Shown piece after piece: positions 8,831-17,727 of a DNA stretch of 36,098 nt. Every line of letters starts with the position of its first letter. Position 1 is the first letter of the stretch. The notes beneath the pieces are model-generated. The model saw nothing but the letters and a program-made list of their open reading frames with translations, searched no databases and had not been told where the DNA came from. A program made the position numbers and the translations under genes. The DNA is from Kocuria atrinae C3-8 (GTDB lineage: Bacteria; Actinomycetota; Actinomycetes; Actinomycetales; Micrococcaceae), in contig NZ_AJXN01000048.1 in assembly GCF_000286355.1 (NCBI RefSeq), positions 1 through 36,098 of the forward strand, in the 5' to 3' direction.

Positions 8831-10401
8831 CTAGATGATCGAGGTGTGCATGTCCGCTCGGTACCGGGACCGGAACAGGCGCTTGGTCGCTGGGTCGAAG
8901 AACCAGAGGTACACGCCGAAGGTGAGCGCCACGATGGCGGAGATGACGCGGGCGGAGATCAGGCTCAGGTCGAGGTAGGGGAACACATCCAGCTGATCGG
9001 CCACGGCGTAGATGGTGAAGAACGCTGTGAGGAAGAAGAGCGTGTCCAGCTGCCAGTCGCTGCGGATGCCGGTGATGGCGAACAGCGGGATCAGCCAGAC
9101 CACGTACCAGGCTTGGATCATGGGGGCCAGCAGTACGAGCGCGGCGAAGGCCCACGCGAGGCGGCGGAAGATCTTGGCGTCCCGTCCCACGAACATCAGA
9201 ACCAGCACAACCAACGCGGACAGCACCGTGCCGATCGTGTGCACAACGTCCATCCAGACCCGCCCGTTGGAGGTCAGTGCATCACCGACGATCATCGCAA
9301 GGAACCCGATGAGTCCAATGGGCGCGTACCAAATGAACACCGTGCCCGGCGTGGACATGGCTGCCACCCAACCGAAGCCGAACCCGTTGATCAGACCCAT
9401 GAGGCCTAACAACGCCATGGAGTAGGCAAGAGTGAGGGCCCAGATGTAGAAGCGGCGCGGCCATGACGCCCTGCGCCCGGCCCAGAGCAGACCGATGAAG
9501 GGCAAGAACACGAGTGTGATGGGCTTGATGCCGATCGACAGTGTGACCAGCGTGGCGCCGATCAGCCCGCCCTTCCAGTTGCGTTGGATGGCTGCCGCGT
9601 AGATGCCGAACAGGGCGAGGGCCACCATGATGGCGTCGTTGTGTACGGCCGCGATGAAGTTGGTGAGAAACAGTGGATTGCCACTGACAGCCACAGGCAC
9701 GAGCTGGATTCACGCCGTGCAGCCGCGCCAGCCGAGGAATCACCCACATGCAGGCGATCACCGAAACTACGCACATGGCCCGAAACAGCAGGACCGAGGC
9801 GTCCGGACTCGCGTTCGTGACCATCACGACGAGTTGTTCGAGCCACAGGAACACGGCCCGTAGGCGGTGGTGATTCGGCCCAGAGTTGGTCCGCGCCCAG
9901 TTGGAAGAAGTTCTCGATGGTCGACACGCCGTTTTCGTACGGGTTGAGCCCGCTCTGCATGACGCGGCCCTGACCAATGTACGAATACACGTCGCGGCTG
10001 AACAGCGGAACCGCGAACAACAGTGGCACCGACCACGCTGTGATGGCCGTGAGGACCCACTTACCGGTGCCGTCTCCCCATTTATTGAGTTTCTGTCCTA
10101 GGCGCAGCCATTCGCGCACCATGATCATGCTGCCGATGGCCAACAGCAGGATGGAGAGGACCACCCCGCCGGTTTCGTAGCGCATCCAGATGATCAGTGG
10201 ATTCTGTCGAAGCGGGGAAATGCTTGCGAGCCACCCCACGCCCAGGGAACCGGCCAAGACCATGACGGACCCTATGGTTCCCATAATTACGGTCCGCAGT
10301 GGGGACTGAGAGGTATAGGAGGAACCCTGGCGTGTGGCCAGAACCGTGCCCGGGTGCGGGCCAGGTTCGGGACGGTCAGCAGCCTCGGGGTTGCTCTCCA
10401 C
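8831..10401 (-). CDS. mptB: Polyprenol-phosphomannose-dependent alpha-1,6-mannosyltransferase (MptA/MptB type), several frameshifts
   Basis: GT-C type membrane enzyme that extends the mannan core of lipomannan-like glycans using polyprenyl-phosphate mannose. About 524 residues and many membrane segments after repair. Family motifs include SRDVYSYIGQGRVMQSGLNPYENG (catalytic Asp-rich first loop), the PPYGPVFLWL region, ALWLSVANPLFLTNF and AAVHNDAIMVALALFG. These motifs lie in three frames: two bases are lost within 9851-9870, and two single bases within 9680-9700. Each piece reads well, so I treat it as one gene. The GTG start at 10401 has GGAGG seven bases upstream. Micrococcaceae carry related lipomannans, consistent with this role. 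MptA versus MptB cannot be separated by eye. Confidence 0.85.
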
Positions 10402-10563
10402 CGCATTGCCTCCAGATTGCCCGTCGCTCAGTATTGTGTCTCACCCTACCGACGCCGCCGCGCGGGCAGACCCGCGAAAGGCCCCGGAACGGCGTCGGCC
10501 TGAATCCTATCGCGATGCGCGGGGCGCACGCGCCGGGGGCTCCGGCGCGGTAAGTTAGAGGAC

Positions 10564-11188
10564 GTGTCTATTTCTAATCAGAGAATCGTGTGGATCGACT
10601 GCGAGATGACGGGCCTGTCCCTGACCGACGACGCCTTGATCGAGGTGGCCGCGCTCGTGACGGACGATGAACTGAACGTCCTGGGCAACGGCGTGGACGT
10701 GGTCATCAAGCCGACCGATGCCGCGCTGGAACAGATGAACGACTTTGTGCGCGACATGCACGTGAAGTCCGGGCTGCTGCCCGAGTTGCCCCAGGGCATG
10801 GGGATGGAAGAGGCCGAGGCCGAGTTCTCGAGTACATCAAGGAATGGGTCCCCGAGCCGCGCAAGGCTCCCCTGGGCGGTAATTCCGTGGGCACCGACAA
10901 GACCTTCCTCACGCGCGACATGCCCAATCTGGTGGATCACCTGCACTACCGCGTGATCGATGTCTCCACCATCAAAGAACTTGCACGCCGCTGGTACCCG
11001 CGAGCCTATTTCCAGGCACCGGAGAAGACCGGGAACCACCGCGCCTGGGTGACATCGAAGATTCCATTGACGAGCTGCGTTACTACCGGCAGATCCTGTT
11101 CGCTGCGGAACCCGGTCCCAGTTCCGACGACGCTCGTAAAGTTGCGGCGTTGATCAATGCTTCCCGGACGCGTTCCGGAAACTCCTGA
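10564..11188 (+). CDS. orn: Oligoribonuclease, two frameshifts
   Basis: DEDDh 3'-5' exoribonuclease that finishes RNA decay by cutting oligoribonucleotides, and pGpG, to mononucleotides. About 208 residues after repair. Motifs: WIDCEMTGL (Exo I, DxE), [19 protein letters not shown] (Exo II) and [27 protein letters not shown] (Exo III with catalytic His and Asp). The frame breaks at about 10829 (GAGTTCTCGAG should probably be GAGGTTCTCGAG) and at about 11047 (GCCTGG should be GCCCTGG); both are single-base losses. The start is a GTG at 10564 after a weak purine-rich stretch. The gene is divergent from mptB; tRNA-His follows. Confidence 0.94.
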
Positions 11189-11240
11189 CCACTCCCCTAC
11201 GCGTCGCGTGCCCGATGCGGAGTTAACGCAAACTTTGCGC

Positions 11241-11246
11241 TATAGT
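11241..11246 (+). promoter_or_regulatory. Probable -10 element of tRNA-His
   Basis: TATAGT about 48 bases upstream of the tRNA, in an otherwise GC-rich gap between orn and the tRNA. A clear -35 at normal spacing is not visible; TTAACG at 11223 is too close. Confidence 0.4.
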
Positions 11247-11293
11247 GGTCGTCGTTGCCCGCGCAGGTGTTACACCTCGTGACGGGTTACATG

Positions 11294-11366
11294 GTGGGCG
11301 TAGCTCAGTTGGCAGAGCGCCTGGTTGTGGTCCAGGAGGTCGCGGGTTCAACCCCCGTCGTTCACC
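11294..11366 (+). tRNA. tRNA-His (GTG)
   Basis: Seventy-three bases fold as a complete cloverleaf. The acceptor GTGGGCG pairs with CGTTCAC using two wobbles. The D arm includes AGCTCAGTTGGCAGAGC, the anticodon stem is CCTGG/CCAGG with loop TTGTGGT and anticodon GTG, and the T arm is GCGGG-TTCAACC-CCCGT. The G at 11293 can serve as the histidine-specific G-1 opposite C73. CCA is not encoded. Confidence 0.96.
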
Positions 11367-11372
11367 CCGTAT

Positions 11373-11428
11373 AACGAGGTCCGAACTTTCGTCAGGATAG
11401 TGTCATGACGATGAGTTCGGACCTCGTT
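11373..11428. terminator. Long two-part palindrome, bidirectional terminator candidate
   Basis: AACGAGGTCCGAACT (11373-11387) and AGTTCGGACCTCGTT (11414-11428) are a perfect 15-base inverted repeat. A smaller inner dyad, TCGTCA/TGACGA, sits inside the loop. It starts seven bases after tRNA-His and faces the end of the convergent sigma-factor gene. No T-tract follows. Confidence 0.65.
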
Positions 11429-11526
11429 CTCGTTGTCCGGTGCGGCTCTCTACTCGAGGTGGCGAGCGTGTGGGCACTTGCCGGGCACGTTCCACATCCT
11501 CAGCCCGCGCTACATCATCGACGGTG

Positions 11527-12815
11527 TTAGTGGGAATGCCGGGACTGCGCCAGATTCTCTGCCGCCCGACGGCGCAGGATGGCTCGTTCGCTCGCATTCC
11601 TGGACAACTTTGCTGCCTCCGCGAAGGTCTCACTGGCCATCCTGTGCTGCCCAGACCGTTCGAAGAGATCTGCGCGCACGCTCGGGACGAGTGGCGAATC
11701 ACGGAGCGCTGCAGAATCAAGTGCGTCGAGCACGGCCATGCCAGCCTCCGGACCGAACGCCCGTCCATACGCGACGGCCCGGTTGACCTCGATGACCGGC
11801 CCCGGAGCGGCGCCGGCCAAGAGGTCGTACAGCAGGGCGATTCGGCGCCAGTTCGTCTTCTCGGCGTGTTCCGACCTGGCGTGCTGCGCTGCGATCGCAG
11901 CCTGGAGGAAATACTGCCCCACGGGTTGTCCCGTGGCCGCAAGGTGTTCGGCCTGCTGCAGAGCTACTAAACCTCGCTGGATCATCGACTGGTCCAACCG
12001 TGTTCGATCCTGAGATTCCAGGAGCACGGGCTCCCCGTGGTCGTCGAGACGGGCCGCGAACCGGGAGGCCTGAAGCTCGAGGAGCGCTTGCAGTCCGAGG
12101 ACTTCGGGCTCGTCACGAGTAACCGAGCTCAATAAGCGCGCCAGCCTCAGGCTTCCGTGGCCAGTGCAGGCCGCACCCAGTCCTCACCGGCAGTTGCCGA
12201 ATATCCCTCATTGAAGACCAGGTAGATCACGGCCATGACGTCATCAAGTCGTTGTGCGTGTGCCTCACCTGTTGGCAACTCGAAGTCTGCGCCGGCGTTG
12301 GACAGTGACTTCTTCGCACGAGAGATGCGCTGGCCCATGGCAGTTTCCGTGGTCAGGAAGCCCCGGGCGATTTCGCTTGTCGTGAGGCCGCCGGCCAAGC
12401 GCAGTGTCAATGCCGCCCTAGAAGCGGGGCTGAGTTGGGGATGGCAGCACAAGAACATCAGCCTCAGGACATCGTCCTCGATAAAGTCCATGGCACTTTC
12501 AAGGTCGGTCATATCGTCCTCCCCAGGCGGGGCGTGTTTGAGCTCGCTGACCTTGCGGTTGAGTGTCTCTGCTCGCCTGAAGTGATCGATGCCTCGCCGC
12601 TTTGCCGTGGTCATCAACCAGGCTGTGGGGTTGTCCGGGACACCCGTTGCAGGCCACTGTTCCAGTGCAGCCACCAAGGCGTCCTGGACGAAGTCGGCTG
12701 CAAGCTCCACGTCGCGGGTCATCCTGGTGAGAGCGCCGACGAGGCGGGCCGAATCAGCCCGCCACGCGGCGTGGACGGCCTCAATGGGATCGTCGGGGAC
12801 GGCTTTCTCCGCCAT
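11527..12815 (-). CDS. ECF42-type RNA polymerase sigma factor with C-terminal TPR-like extension, one frameshift
   Basis: About 429 residues after repair, much longer than a typical ECF sigma factor. Region 2 is at about residues 15-85 (ELAADFVQDALVAALEQWP, NPTAWLMTTAKRRGIDHFRR) and region 4 at about 115-170 (LRLMFLCCHPQLSP, LTLRLAGGLTTSEIARGFL, TETAMGQRISRAKKSL). A ~230-residue extension with helical repeats follows (YDLLAGAAPGPVIEVNRAVAYGRAFGPEAG). This is the architecture of the ECF42 group, whose extension is known to be needed for activity in place of an anti-sigma factor. The frame breaks at about 12144 (GCCTGAGG should be GCCCTGAGG, giving EALRLARLLSSVT). The gene is 23 bases downstream of a DGPF gene, the classic ECF42 partner. 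Confidence 0.9.
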
Positions 12816-12838
12816 GAGGCCAGTGTAATGAGGGCGAG

Positions 12839-13213
12839 TCAGTCGCCGGATTCCTCCGGGCCTGTGGAGATCTGGCGCATGGTAGTGATGACGGTGACCT
12901 CCGGCCAGTACTTCGCGTGCAGCTCAGCGAACTTCTCCTGATCGGCCACTGCTTCCTCAAGCGAGTCGTATTGCAGGATGGACCAACCACCGACAACCTC
13001 TTTGACTTCCGCGTACGGCCCGTCGACCCGGCTGATCTCGCCGTTCCGCACGACGAAGTTCACCGCATCCTCCGTGCCGTACAGCCCGCCCCCGTCGAGA
13101 AACACGCCGTTGGCCACCCGTTCGCCGATGTGTTCATCCATTGCGTCGAACAACGCCTGCGGAGGTGTTCCAATGTTCTCTTCCATCCTGACAAATCCCA
13201 TGAATCGCGGCAT
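12839..13213 (-). CDS. DGPF (YCII-related) domain protein, ECF42 partner
   Basis: A 124-residue protein of the YCII-related/DGPF family. The diagnostic motif appears as VDGPYAEVKEVVGG, preceded by the N-terminal strand PRFMGFVRMEE and a GGGLYGTEDAVNFVV stretch, with a conserved Trp in GGWSILQYDS. The biochemical role of DGPF proteins is unsettled. They are repeatedly found beside, and transcribed by, ECF42 sigma factors. I choose the ATG at 13213 because AGGAG precedes it by eight to nine bases; the longer frame from 13255 has no RBS. An ECF42-type promoter lies about 45 bases upstream. It forms an operon with the sigma factor. Confidence 0.9.
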   Translation of the reverse strand: MPRFMGFVRMEENIGTPPQALFDAMDEHIGERVANGVFLDGGGLYGTEDAVNFVVRNGEISRVDGPYAEVKEVVGGWSILQYDSLEEAVADQEKFAELHAKYWPEVTVITTMRQISTGPEESGD

Positions 13214-13259
13214 CGTGATCACTCCTGTTGATTGTTGGTGAGATGCTGTGCACACCTAT

Positions 13260-13286
13260 GTCGAACGGCCAATACGGTTTTCGACA
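13260..13286 (-). promoter_or_regulatory. ECF42-type promoter of the DGPF-sigma operon
   Basis: On the minus strand TGTCGA (13286-13281), 17 bases, then CGAC (13263-13260). As I recall it, the published ECF42 target motif is TGTCGA at -35 and CGA(A/T)C-like at -10; this is close to an exact fit, at correct spacing and orientation, about 45 bases upstream of the DGPF start codon. The two elements also form an inverted repeat (ATGTCGAA / TTCGACAT). Confidence 0.72.
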
Positions 13287-13319
13287 TCCACCTCAGAAGA
13301 TTTTTCGACCATCTCTTCT

Positions 13320-13448
13320 TCACAGCGACTTGGCCATCCGGATCTCGTATTGATTGTCGCGGACGGGATCACGCTGACCAGTGGCCTTGAACCCAATACG
13401 CCCATAGGCCAGGACCGCGGCCGGATTGTTGTCTACGACGCTACGTAT
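13320..13448 (-). pseudogene. C-terminal remnant of a GNAT acetyltransferase
   Basis: Minus-strand frame encodes about 42 residues ending in a stop: SVVDNNPAAVLAYGRIGFK, then ATGQRDPVRDNQYEIRMAKSL. This is the C-terminal pattern of GNAT N-acetyltransferases (xNxxAxxLYxxxGFxxTG, then YEIRMxK). There is no start codon, and the acetyl-CoA binding core is absent upstream, where the YidD-like gene ends in the same frame at a TAA. I read it as a decayed gene end, not a sequencing break. Confidence 0.7.
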
Positions 13449-13754
13449 TTAGAACCGGATCGGAATGGGGATGCCTCCGCAGCAGCAGACGCCGTTTACT
13501 CGGGGGCGCTCCCTCCCGAGCATCATGGCGGCTTGATAGCACGCGGCGAACTGGATCATGGTCGGGACGACACCGCGCATCACCCCGCGCTCGGCAATGA
13601 TGTTTCGGATCACCCCTGAGCAGGAGTCTTGGCCTCGAGCCACGAGGTAGGCGCAGCTGAATCCCTTACGCGGAGACAGATACCGCTGGTACCCGCGGAT
13701 AGCGAGGTCAACGCCCTTGCGAGGAGCGGAAGTAACCAAACTTAGTGTCGTCAT
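13449..13754 (-). CDS. YidD-like membrane protein insertion efficiency factor homologue
   Basis: A 101-residue protein whose N-terminal part matches the YidD/haemolytic-domain pattern: AIRGYQRYLSPRKGFSCAYLVARGQDSCSGVIRNIIAERG, with the conserved GYQRYLSP motif and two cysteines. The C-terminus is distinctive, with a Cys triplet and IPIPIRF. Canonical yidD lies in the rpmH-rnpA-yidD-yidC cluster near the origin, so this copy outside that cluster is likely a divergent paralogue. The ATG start at 13754 gives MTTLSLVTSAPRKGVDL. It follows the ABC1-kinase gene on the same strand. Confidence 0.65.
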   Translation of the reverse strand: MTTLSLVTSAPRKGVDLAIRGYQRYLSPRKGFSCAYLVARGQDSCSGVIRNIIAERGVMRGVVPTMIQFAACYQAAMMLGRERPRVNGVCCCGGIPIPIRF

Positions 13755-13826
13755 GGTCCAACCCTAGCCCTCACGCTCGAGTTCTTGGGAGATCACGGCT
13801 CCCCTGAACCACGGACGCCCGGTGTG

Positions 13827-15805
13827 TTAGCGGTCATGGATCAGTGCCTCTGCCGTTTCGTAGCGACCGCGGAATGCCAATGCGATGAGTCTGCTGCCGA
13901 GCGTGAAAGCGAAGAGGAGCAGGACGAGACCCGCATAGGTCACGAGTTGTAGCCGCGGTGCTAACAATGGCCCCATGTCGCTGAGCACCAGAGCCGTGCC
14001 ACAGGCCGCGAATGTCGCCGTGAGTACGGCCAGCACGAGTTGCTGGACCAGCCCACTGAGAAACCGCTCGCCGTGCGTGTCCGAAACCAGGCTCATCCGC
14101 ACCCCGAGGTTCGGTCGATCGACACGATCAATGATGGACCGTACGTGTTCGGGCAACCCTTGCGCCAAGCTGGCCACGGTGACGAGTTGCTCGTGTGCTT
14201 GTTCGACCAGATTCTCCCGATTGAATCCAGCGCGCACCACAATTCCAGCACGATCACGTACCAAGCCGACCACATCGATAGAGGGGCTGAGGAGCCGCAG
14301 AGTGCCTTCCAACGAACTGATCGCACGAAACGCCGCGGCAAGCGGCGGTGGGACACGCAGTCGATGGTCGAGAGCGATGGTGAAAAGTTGCCCCAGCAAT
14401 TCATCAACGGGGATACCCCCAACTCTCATGACCAGGTCGGCCATCTGGCGTTTCAACAATGCCATGTTCATGTCTTCGGGTGCTTCCAGCAGCGCTGTGA
14501 GCCGTTTTGCCGCCGCGGTGCCGTCCTGCCGGTTGATGGCCAGCAGTAGCGACACCAGAGCAGTCCTCGGTCCATGCGGCCCACAGACCCGAAATCGAGG
14601 AGCCCGAGACGCCCATCTGTCAAGAGCAGGACGTTGCCGCCATGGAGGTCCGCGTGAAAGATGCCATCCACGAAAATCTGTTGCATCACCACGTCGACGA
14701 GCGACTCCGCCAACTCGACTCTGATTTCGGGGCTCAGGTCGGCGATCTCCTGTGCCGCACTCGTGAGGGGAACGCCATGGAGTTGTTCCATGGTCAGGAC
14801 GCGATGGGTTGACTGGTCCGGAAAAGCCCTGGGAATGACCACCATGTCACTCCCGCGCAGCGTCGTCAGATTGTGGAGTTCGACTCGGTAGTCAAGTTCT
14901 TCGTCGAGGGAGCGGTGGAAACCAGCGGCCAGGTCTTTTGTTCCCAACCTGCGTGCCCACGCGGCGCGGCGCTCAGTCAGTGCGGCCAGATGGTTGATGA
15001 TGTCCAGGTCACTGCGAACCAGGCCATGGGCTCCCGTCCGTTGAATCTTGACGACCACCGGTTCCCCGCTCACAAGAGTTGCGGTGTGCACTTGTCCCAC
15101 GGAGGCCGCCGCCAGGGGCAGCGGATCGACGTCTGCGAATACCTCGCCCGGTTCTCTGCCTAACTCCTCGCGGAGAGTGCGGTGAACCGCCGGCCATGGT
15201 TCTGCGGGGACTTGGCTGTGCAAGCGCGAAAGTTCTTCGACATACCGCCGAGGCAGCAGGTCCGGTCTGGACGCCAACGACTGACCGAGCTTGACGAAGG
15301 TCACGCCACCCTCGGTCAGTGCCTCCCTCAGTGAGGTGGCGGTGTCACGCCGGGTCCTCGAGCCTCCCGCCACGGCCGGAGCAGAGCGTGAAAGGAAACG
15401 GATCAAGCCGTGGCGAGCCGCAATGCTGAGGATGCTCAGATACCGCCGGACACGACGTAACCAACTGGGCAACCCCCGGATCAATTCAACGGGCCCTGCT
15501 ACCGACCCGGTCGGGAACACCGCCTCGGCAACTGCCAGGATGCTGATCAGGAACACCAACACCCAGGCCCCGTAGAGTAAGGCCACCATGGTCGCGGCGA
15601 GCGGGTGGGTCACGCCGTTCTCCACGGTTTGGATGCCGATCCATTCCAGGATTTGCCCCAAAGGTGAGAAAGCCGCGAGGGTGGCTATCGCTGAGAGGAA
15701 CAGGGTTCGAGGCCATCCCACCGCAACTCCCAGCAATCTCCGGGCGATGACCGTGATCACCACCGTATTGAAGATGGTTGCCAAAAGGACGATCACGGCG
15801 ACCAT
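13827..15805 (-). CDS. ABC1/AarF/UbiB-family atypical kinase with membrane segments at both ends, one frameshift
   Basis: About 659 residues after repair. The N-terminal ~100 residues hold three hydrophobic segments (from MVAVIVLLATIFNTVVITV). The ABC1 kinase-like domain has its signature KxGQ motif (VTFVKLGQSLASRPDLLP), the alanine-rich nucleotide loop PLAAASVGQVH, the lysine motif VVVKIQR, the catalytic FHADLHGGNVLL, and the metal-binding LLDFGSVG. Two C-terminal membrane segments follow. The frame breaks at about 14560 (one base lost before GCTCTGGTGTCG). I take the ATG at 15805, just after the tetR stop, with GGGGA upstream. UbiB-type proteins act in isoprenoid-quinone or lipid metabolism; the substrate here is unknown. 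It is probably co-transcribed with tetR. Confidence 0.86.
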
Positions 15806-15810
15806 TAGGC

Positions 15811-16389
15811 TCAGTCCCCGAGTGCCAATACCGCGGTAGAACTGGCAACGACCACGGCGGGTAGCCATTCGGGAACAGAGTCCCACAGATAAGGACGCAC
15901 GAAACCATACGGCCCGTCTGCGGCGGCGATCCTGACGAGTTGCCTGCGTTTTTCCGTGACTCGTCCGTATCGAAGCTGAGCGAGTTCGCTCAATCGTTCA
16001 TGGATCTCGTCGTTGATGTGAGCAACCGCCTCCCTGCAAGAGTCCGGGGTGTTCTCAACCAACCGTTTTTGTCGGAACAGCGCCATCGATGCCGCATCCT
16101 GCGGATGATCGCGAGTGAAAGTCACCACGCTCTCAGCCATTCCCAGGAGGGCCTTCTCCGGGTCCTCGGTGCGCCCGGCCGCCAGATATACCTCGTGAAA
16201 GCGGCGCACACTTCGGAGCCACAAATGGACCAATAACTCTTCTCGGGAACCGAAGCGGTGATAGATCGACCCGGTCGGTGCGCCCACTCTGGCGGCGATG
16301 CTGGCGATTCGCACTGCTGACCCGTGATTGCGAACTTCCTCCGCAGCGGCGTCCAAAATGCCGTCAGTAGTGAATTTTGCCAAAGCCAT
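15811..16389 (-). CDS. TetR-family transcriptional regulator
   Basis: A 192-residue regulator with an N-terminal helix-turn-helix: FTTDGILDAAAEEVRNHGS, VRIASIAARVGAPTGSIYHRFGSREELL. This is the typical TetR arrangement ending in YxxFxxxEEL. The rest is a helical ligand-binding domain with VFTFTRDHPQDA-like helices and a tryptophan-rich end. The gene is divergent from a membrane protein gene at 16502. A 7-base inverted repeat (ATCTAGA/TCTAGAT) between them is the likely operator, giving control of itself, the ABC1-kinase gene behind it, and the divergent genes. Confidence 0.92.
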   Translation of the reverse strand: MALAKFTTDGILDAAAEEVRNHGSAVRIASIAARVGAPTGSIYHRFGSREELLVHLWLRSVRRFHEVYLAAGRTEDPEKALLGMAESVVTFTRDHPQDAASMALFRQKRLVENTPDSCREAVAHINDEIHERLSELAQLRYGRVTEKRRQLVRIAAADGPYGFVRPYLWDSVPEWLPAVVVASSTAVLALGD

Positions 16390-16405
16390 GGCGCAAGCGT
16401 ACCCC

Positions 16406-16435
16406 TTGACGAACTAAACATCTAGAATCTATGCT
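16406..16435 (+). promoter_or_regulatory. Sigma-70-type promoter for the divergent membrane protein genes
   Basis: TTGACG (16406-16411), 18 bases, TATGCT (16430-16435), about 65 bases before the ATG at 16502. It is a strong -35 for this GC-rich genome. The -10 lies inside the TetR inverted repeat. Confidence 0.65.
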
Positions 16436-16441
16436 CTAGAT
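16420..16441. promoter_or_regulatory. TetR operator candidate
   Basis: ATCTAGA (16420-16426), eight bases, TCTAGAT (16435-16441): a perfect 7-base inverted repeat centred in the tetR/16502 gap and covering the -10 of the plus-strand promoter. The AT-rich composition stands out. CTAG is rare in such genomes, which adds weight. Confidence 0.72.
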
Positions 16442-16501
16442 TATTCATTCCAGTAAGCGGCTCTTACGCTCACTCATTACTGCCCTTCGGAAGGACCCGT
16501 T

Positions 16502-17088
16502 ATGGGACCTGTCTCGATAGCCGCTCTCAAGCCATTGGCACCACCCGCAACGCCGTTCATCAAAGTCATTGGTATTCTCATCGCCCTCTGGTGCGCAGCG
16601 TTCGCAGCCATCAACATTTGGTTCGAATCCAGTGACTACTTCGCCCAAGGCCCCCATGCAGCCGACGCCGCCGCCCTGTCCGTTGTGAACTGGTACGTCG
16701 TGGCCGTCAAAGTTCTGGGCATCGCCGTTGCGCTACTCGCCATACGGCAGCCTCGTTCAGCCCGCACGGCCACACTTGTCGGCATGACGCTCTGGGCGGC
16801 CTTCGCCACGATCGGTATTTACGTTGTGGGCAGCCTCGTTCAGATCATCACCATGCTGGTTGGAATAACGGGAGACCCGTCCAAGCTCACTCTCGGCTCA
16901 GTGGGCTATGTGCTCGCATTCAGTGCGGCAGGCACCGGATTCGGGATTCTCGCCGTCTCCTACAAACGACGAACCAGCCTGAGGACTTTGGCGGTCGTGC
17001 TGGGCATTCTCGGCGCGCCCTGATGCTCGGGAGCATCCTGGTGTTTCTCCCCGCTCTGCTCCGTATGGCAGGTCTGCTATCCAGCTGA
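16502..17088 (+). CDS. Membrane protein of unknown function, one frameshift near the end
   Basis: About 195 residues after repair, with five hydrophobic segments starting at FIKVIGILIALWCAAFAAINIW. I do not recognise a family. Without repair it stops at 17023 after LGILGAP. The next frame continues LMLGSILVFLPALLRMAGLLSS to a stop at 17088, completing a last membrane segment, so one base was lost at about 17021. The RBS GGAAGGA precedes the ATG by about six bases. The gene is driven by the promoter at 16406 and should be under the divergent TetR regulator. A DoxX-like gene follows 55 bases later. Confidence 0.72.
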
Positions 17089-17143
17089 CGACGGCGCCTC
17101 GAGACTCGCACTCGTGCGTCCAGCCGAGAAAGGAACAAGTCCG

Positions 17144-17574
17144 TTGTTCCCATTAATCGTGCTCGTCCTCACAACTATTGGCGCGCGTCAGTTCGGCATT
17201 CTCTTCGACGTGGAATACCTCTTCGCATGGCGTAACGCCCTGGCTGTCGGGTTATCCGTCATGCTGCTTTTCACCGCGAGCGCGCACTTTTTTCAGCCTC
17301 GCCGGAACGCTCTGATCGAGATGGTTCCGTGGGCGCTGGGCGCCCGAGAGTGTGGGTAACGTTTACCGGCGTCCTGGAGATACTTGGCGCCATCGGACTC
17401 CATGTTCCCGTGACTCGAACTGTCGCGGCCATCTGCCTGGCTCTGCTCTTCGTGGCGATGTTCCCGGCCAACATTCGGGCCGCTCAGAACGACACGGGTC
17501 TATCCAGCATGAAGCTGTCCTTGCGAGTCCTGGTCCAAATGATCTTCGTGGTTGCCTGTCTGGTCGTCGCCTGA
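17144..17574 (+). CDS. DoxX-like small membrane protein, one frameshift
   Basis: About 143 residues after repair with four hydrophobic segments. Family-like features are FTASAHFFQPRRNALIEMVP (short amphipathic stretch between segments 2 and 3), then VTFTGVLEILGAIGLHVP and LLFVAMFPANIRAA. These resemble the DoxX/DoxD-like family, of uncertain role but often redox- or stress-linked. The frame breaks at about 17340 in a G/C run. I prefer the TTG at 17144 (AAAGGA about nine bases upstream) over the GTG at 17114, which would add ten hydrophilic residues. It is likely in one transcript with the preceding membrane protein gene. Confidence 0.75.
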
Positions 17575-17727
17575 GTCGACGTCGCTCGCGCTCACTCGAA
17601 CGTTATAAATGCGGCCACCCAGGCCATGTGGTCACTGGCGTCTTGGGAGTGGCCAAATCCCGCTTCTAGCGTGTTGAATATGTAGTTGGGGGCATTTGTC
17701 CCCTAAAGCACTTACATGAGGGAGAGC

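Noticed and set aside
10530-10548. Hairpin GCGCCGG/CCGGCGC upstream of orn
   Set aside because: Short and GC-only in a GC-rich gap; likely chance, and position before a start codon does not suit a terminator.
11294-11428. Integrated element at tRNA-His
   Set aside because: No repeat of the tRNA 3' end and no integrase in the window.
13248-13619. Plus-strand open frame over the GNAT remnant and YidD-like gene
   Set aside because: The opposite strand carries clear GNAT and YidD motifs in one frame; this frame has none.
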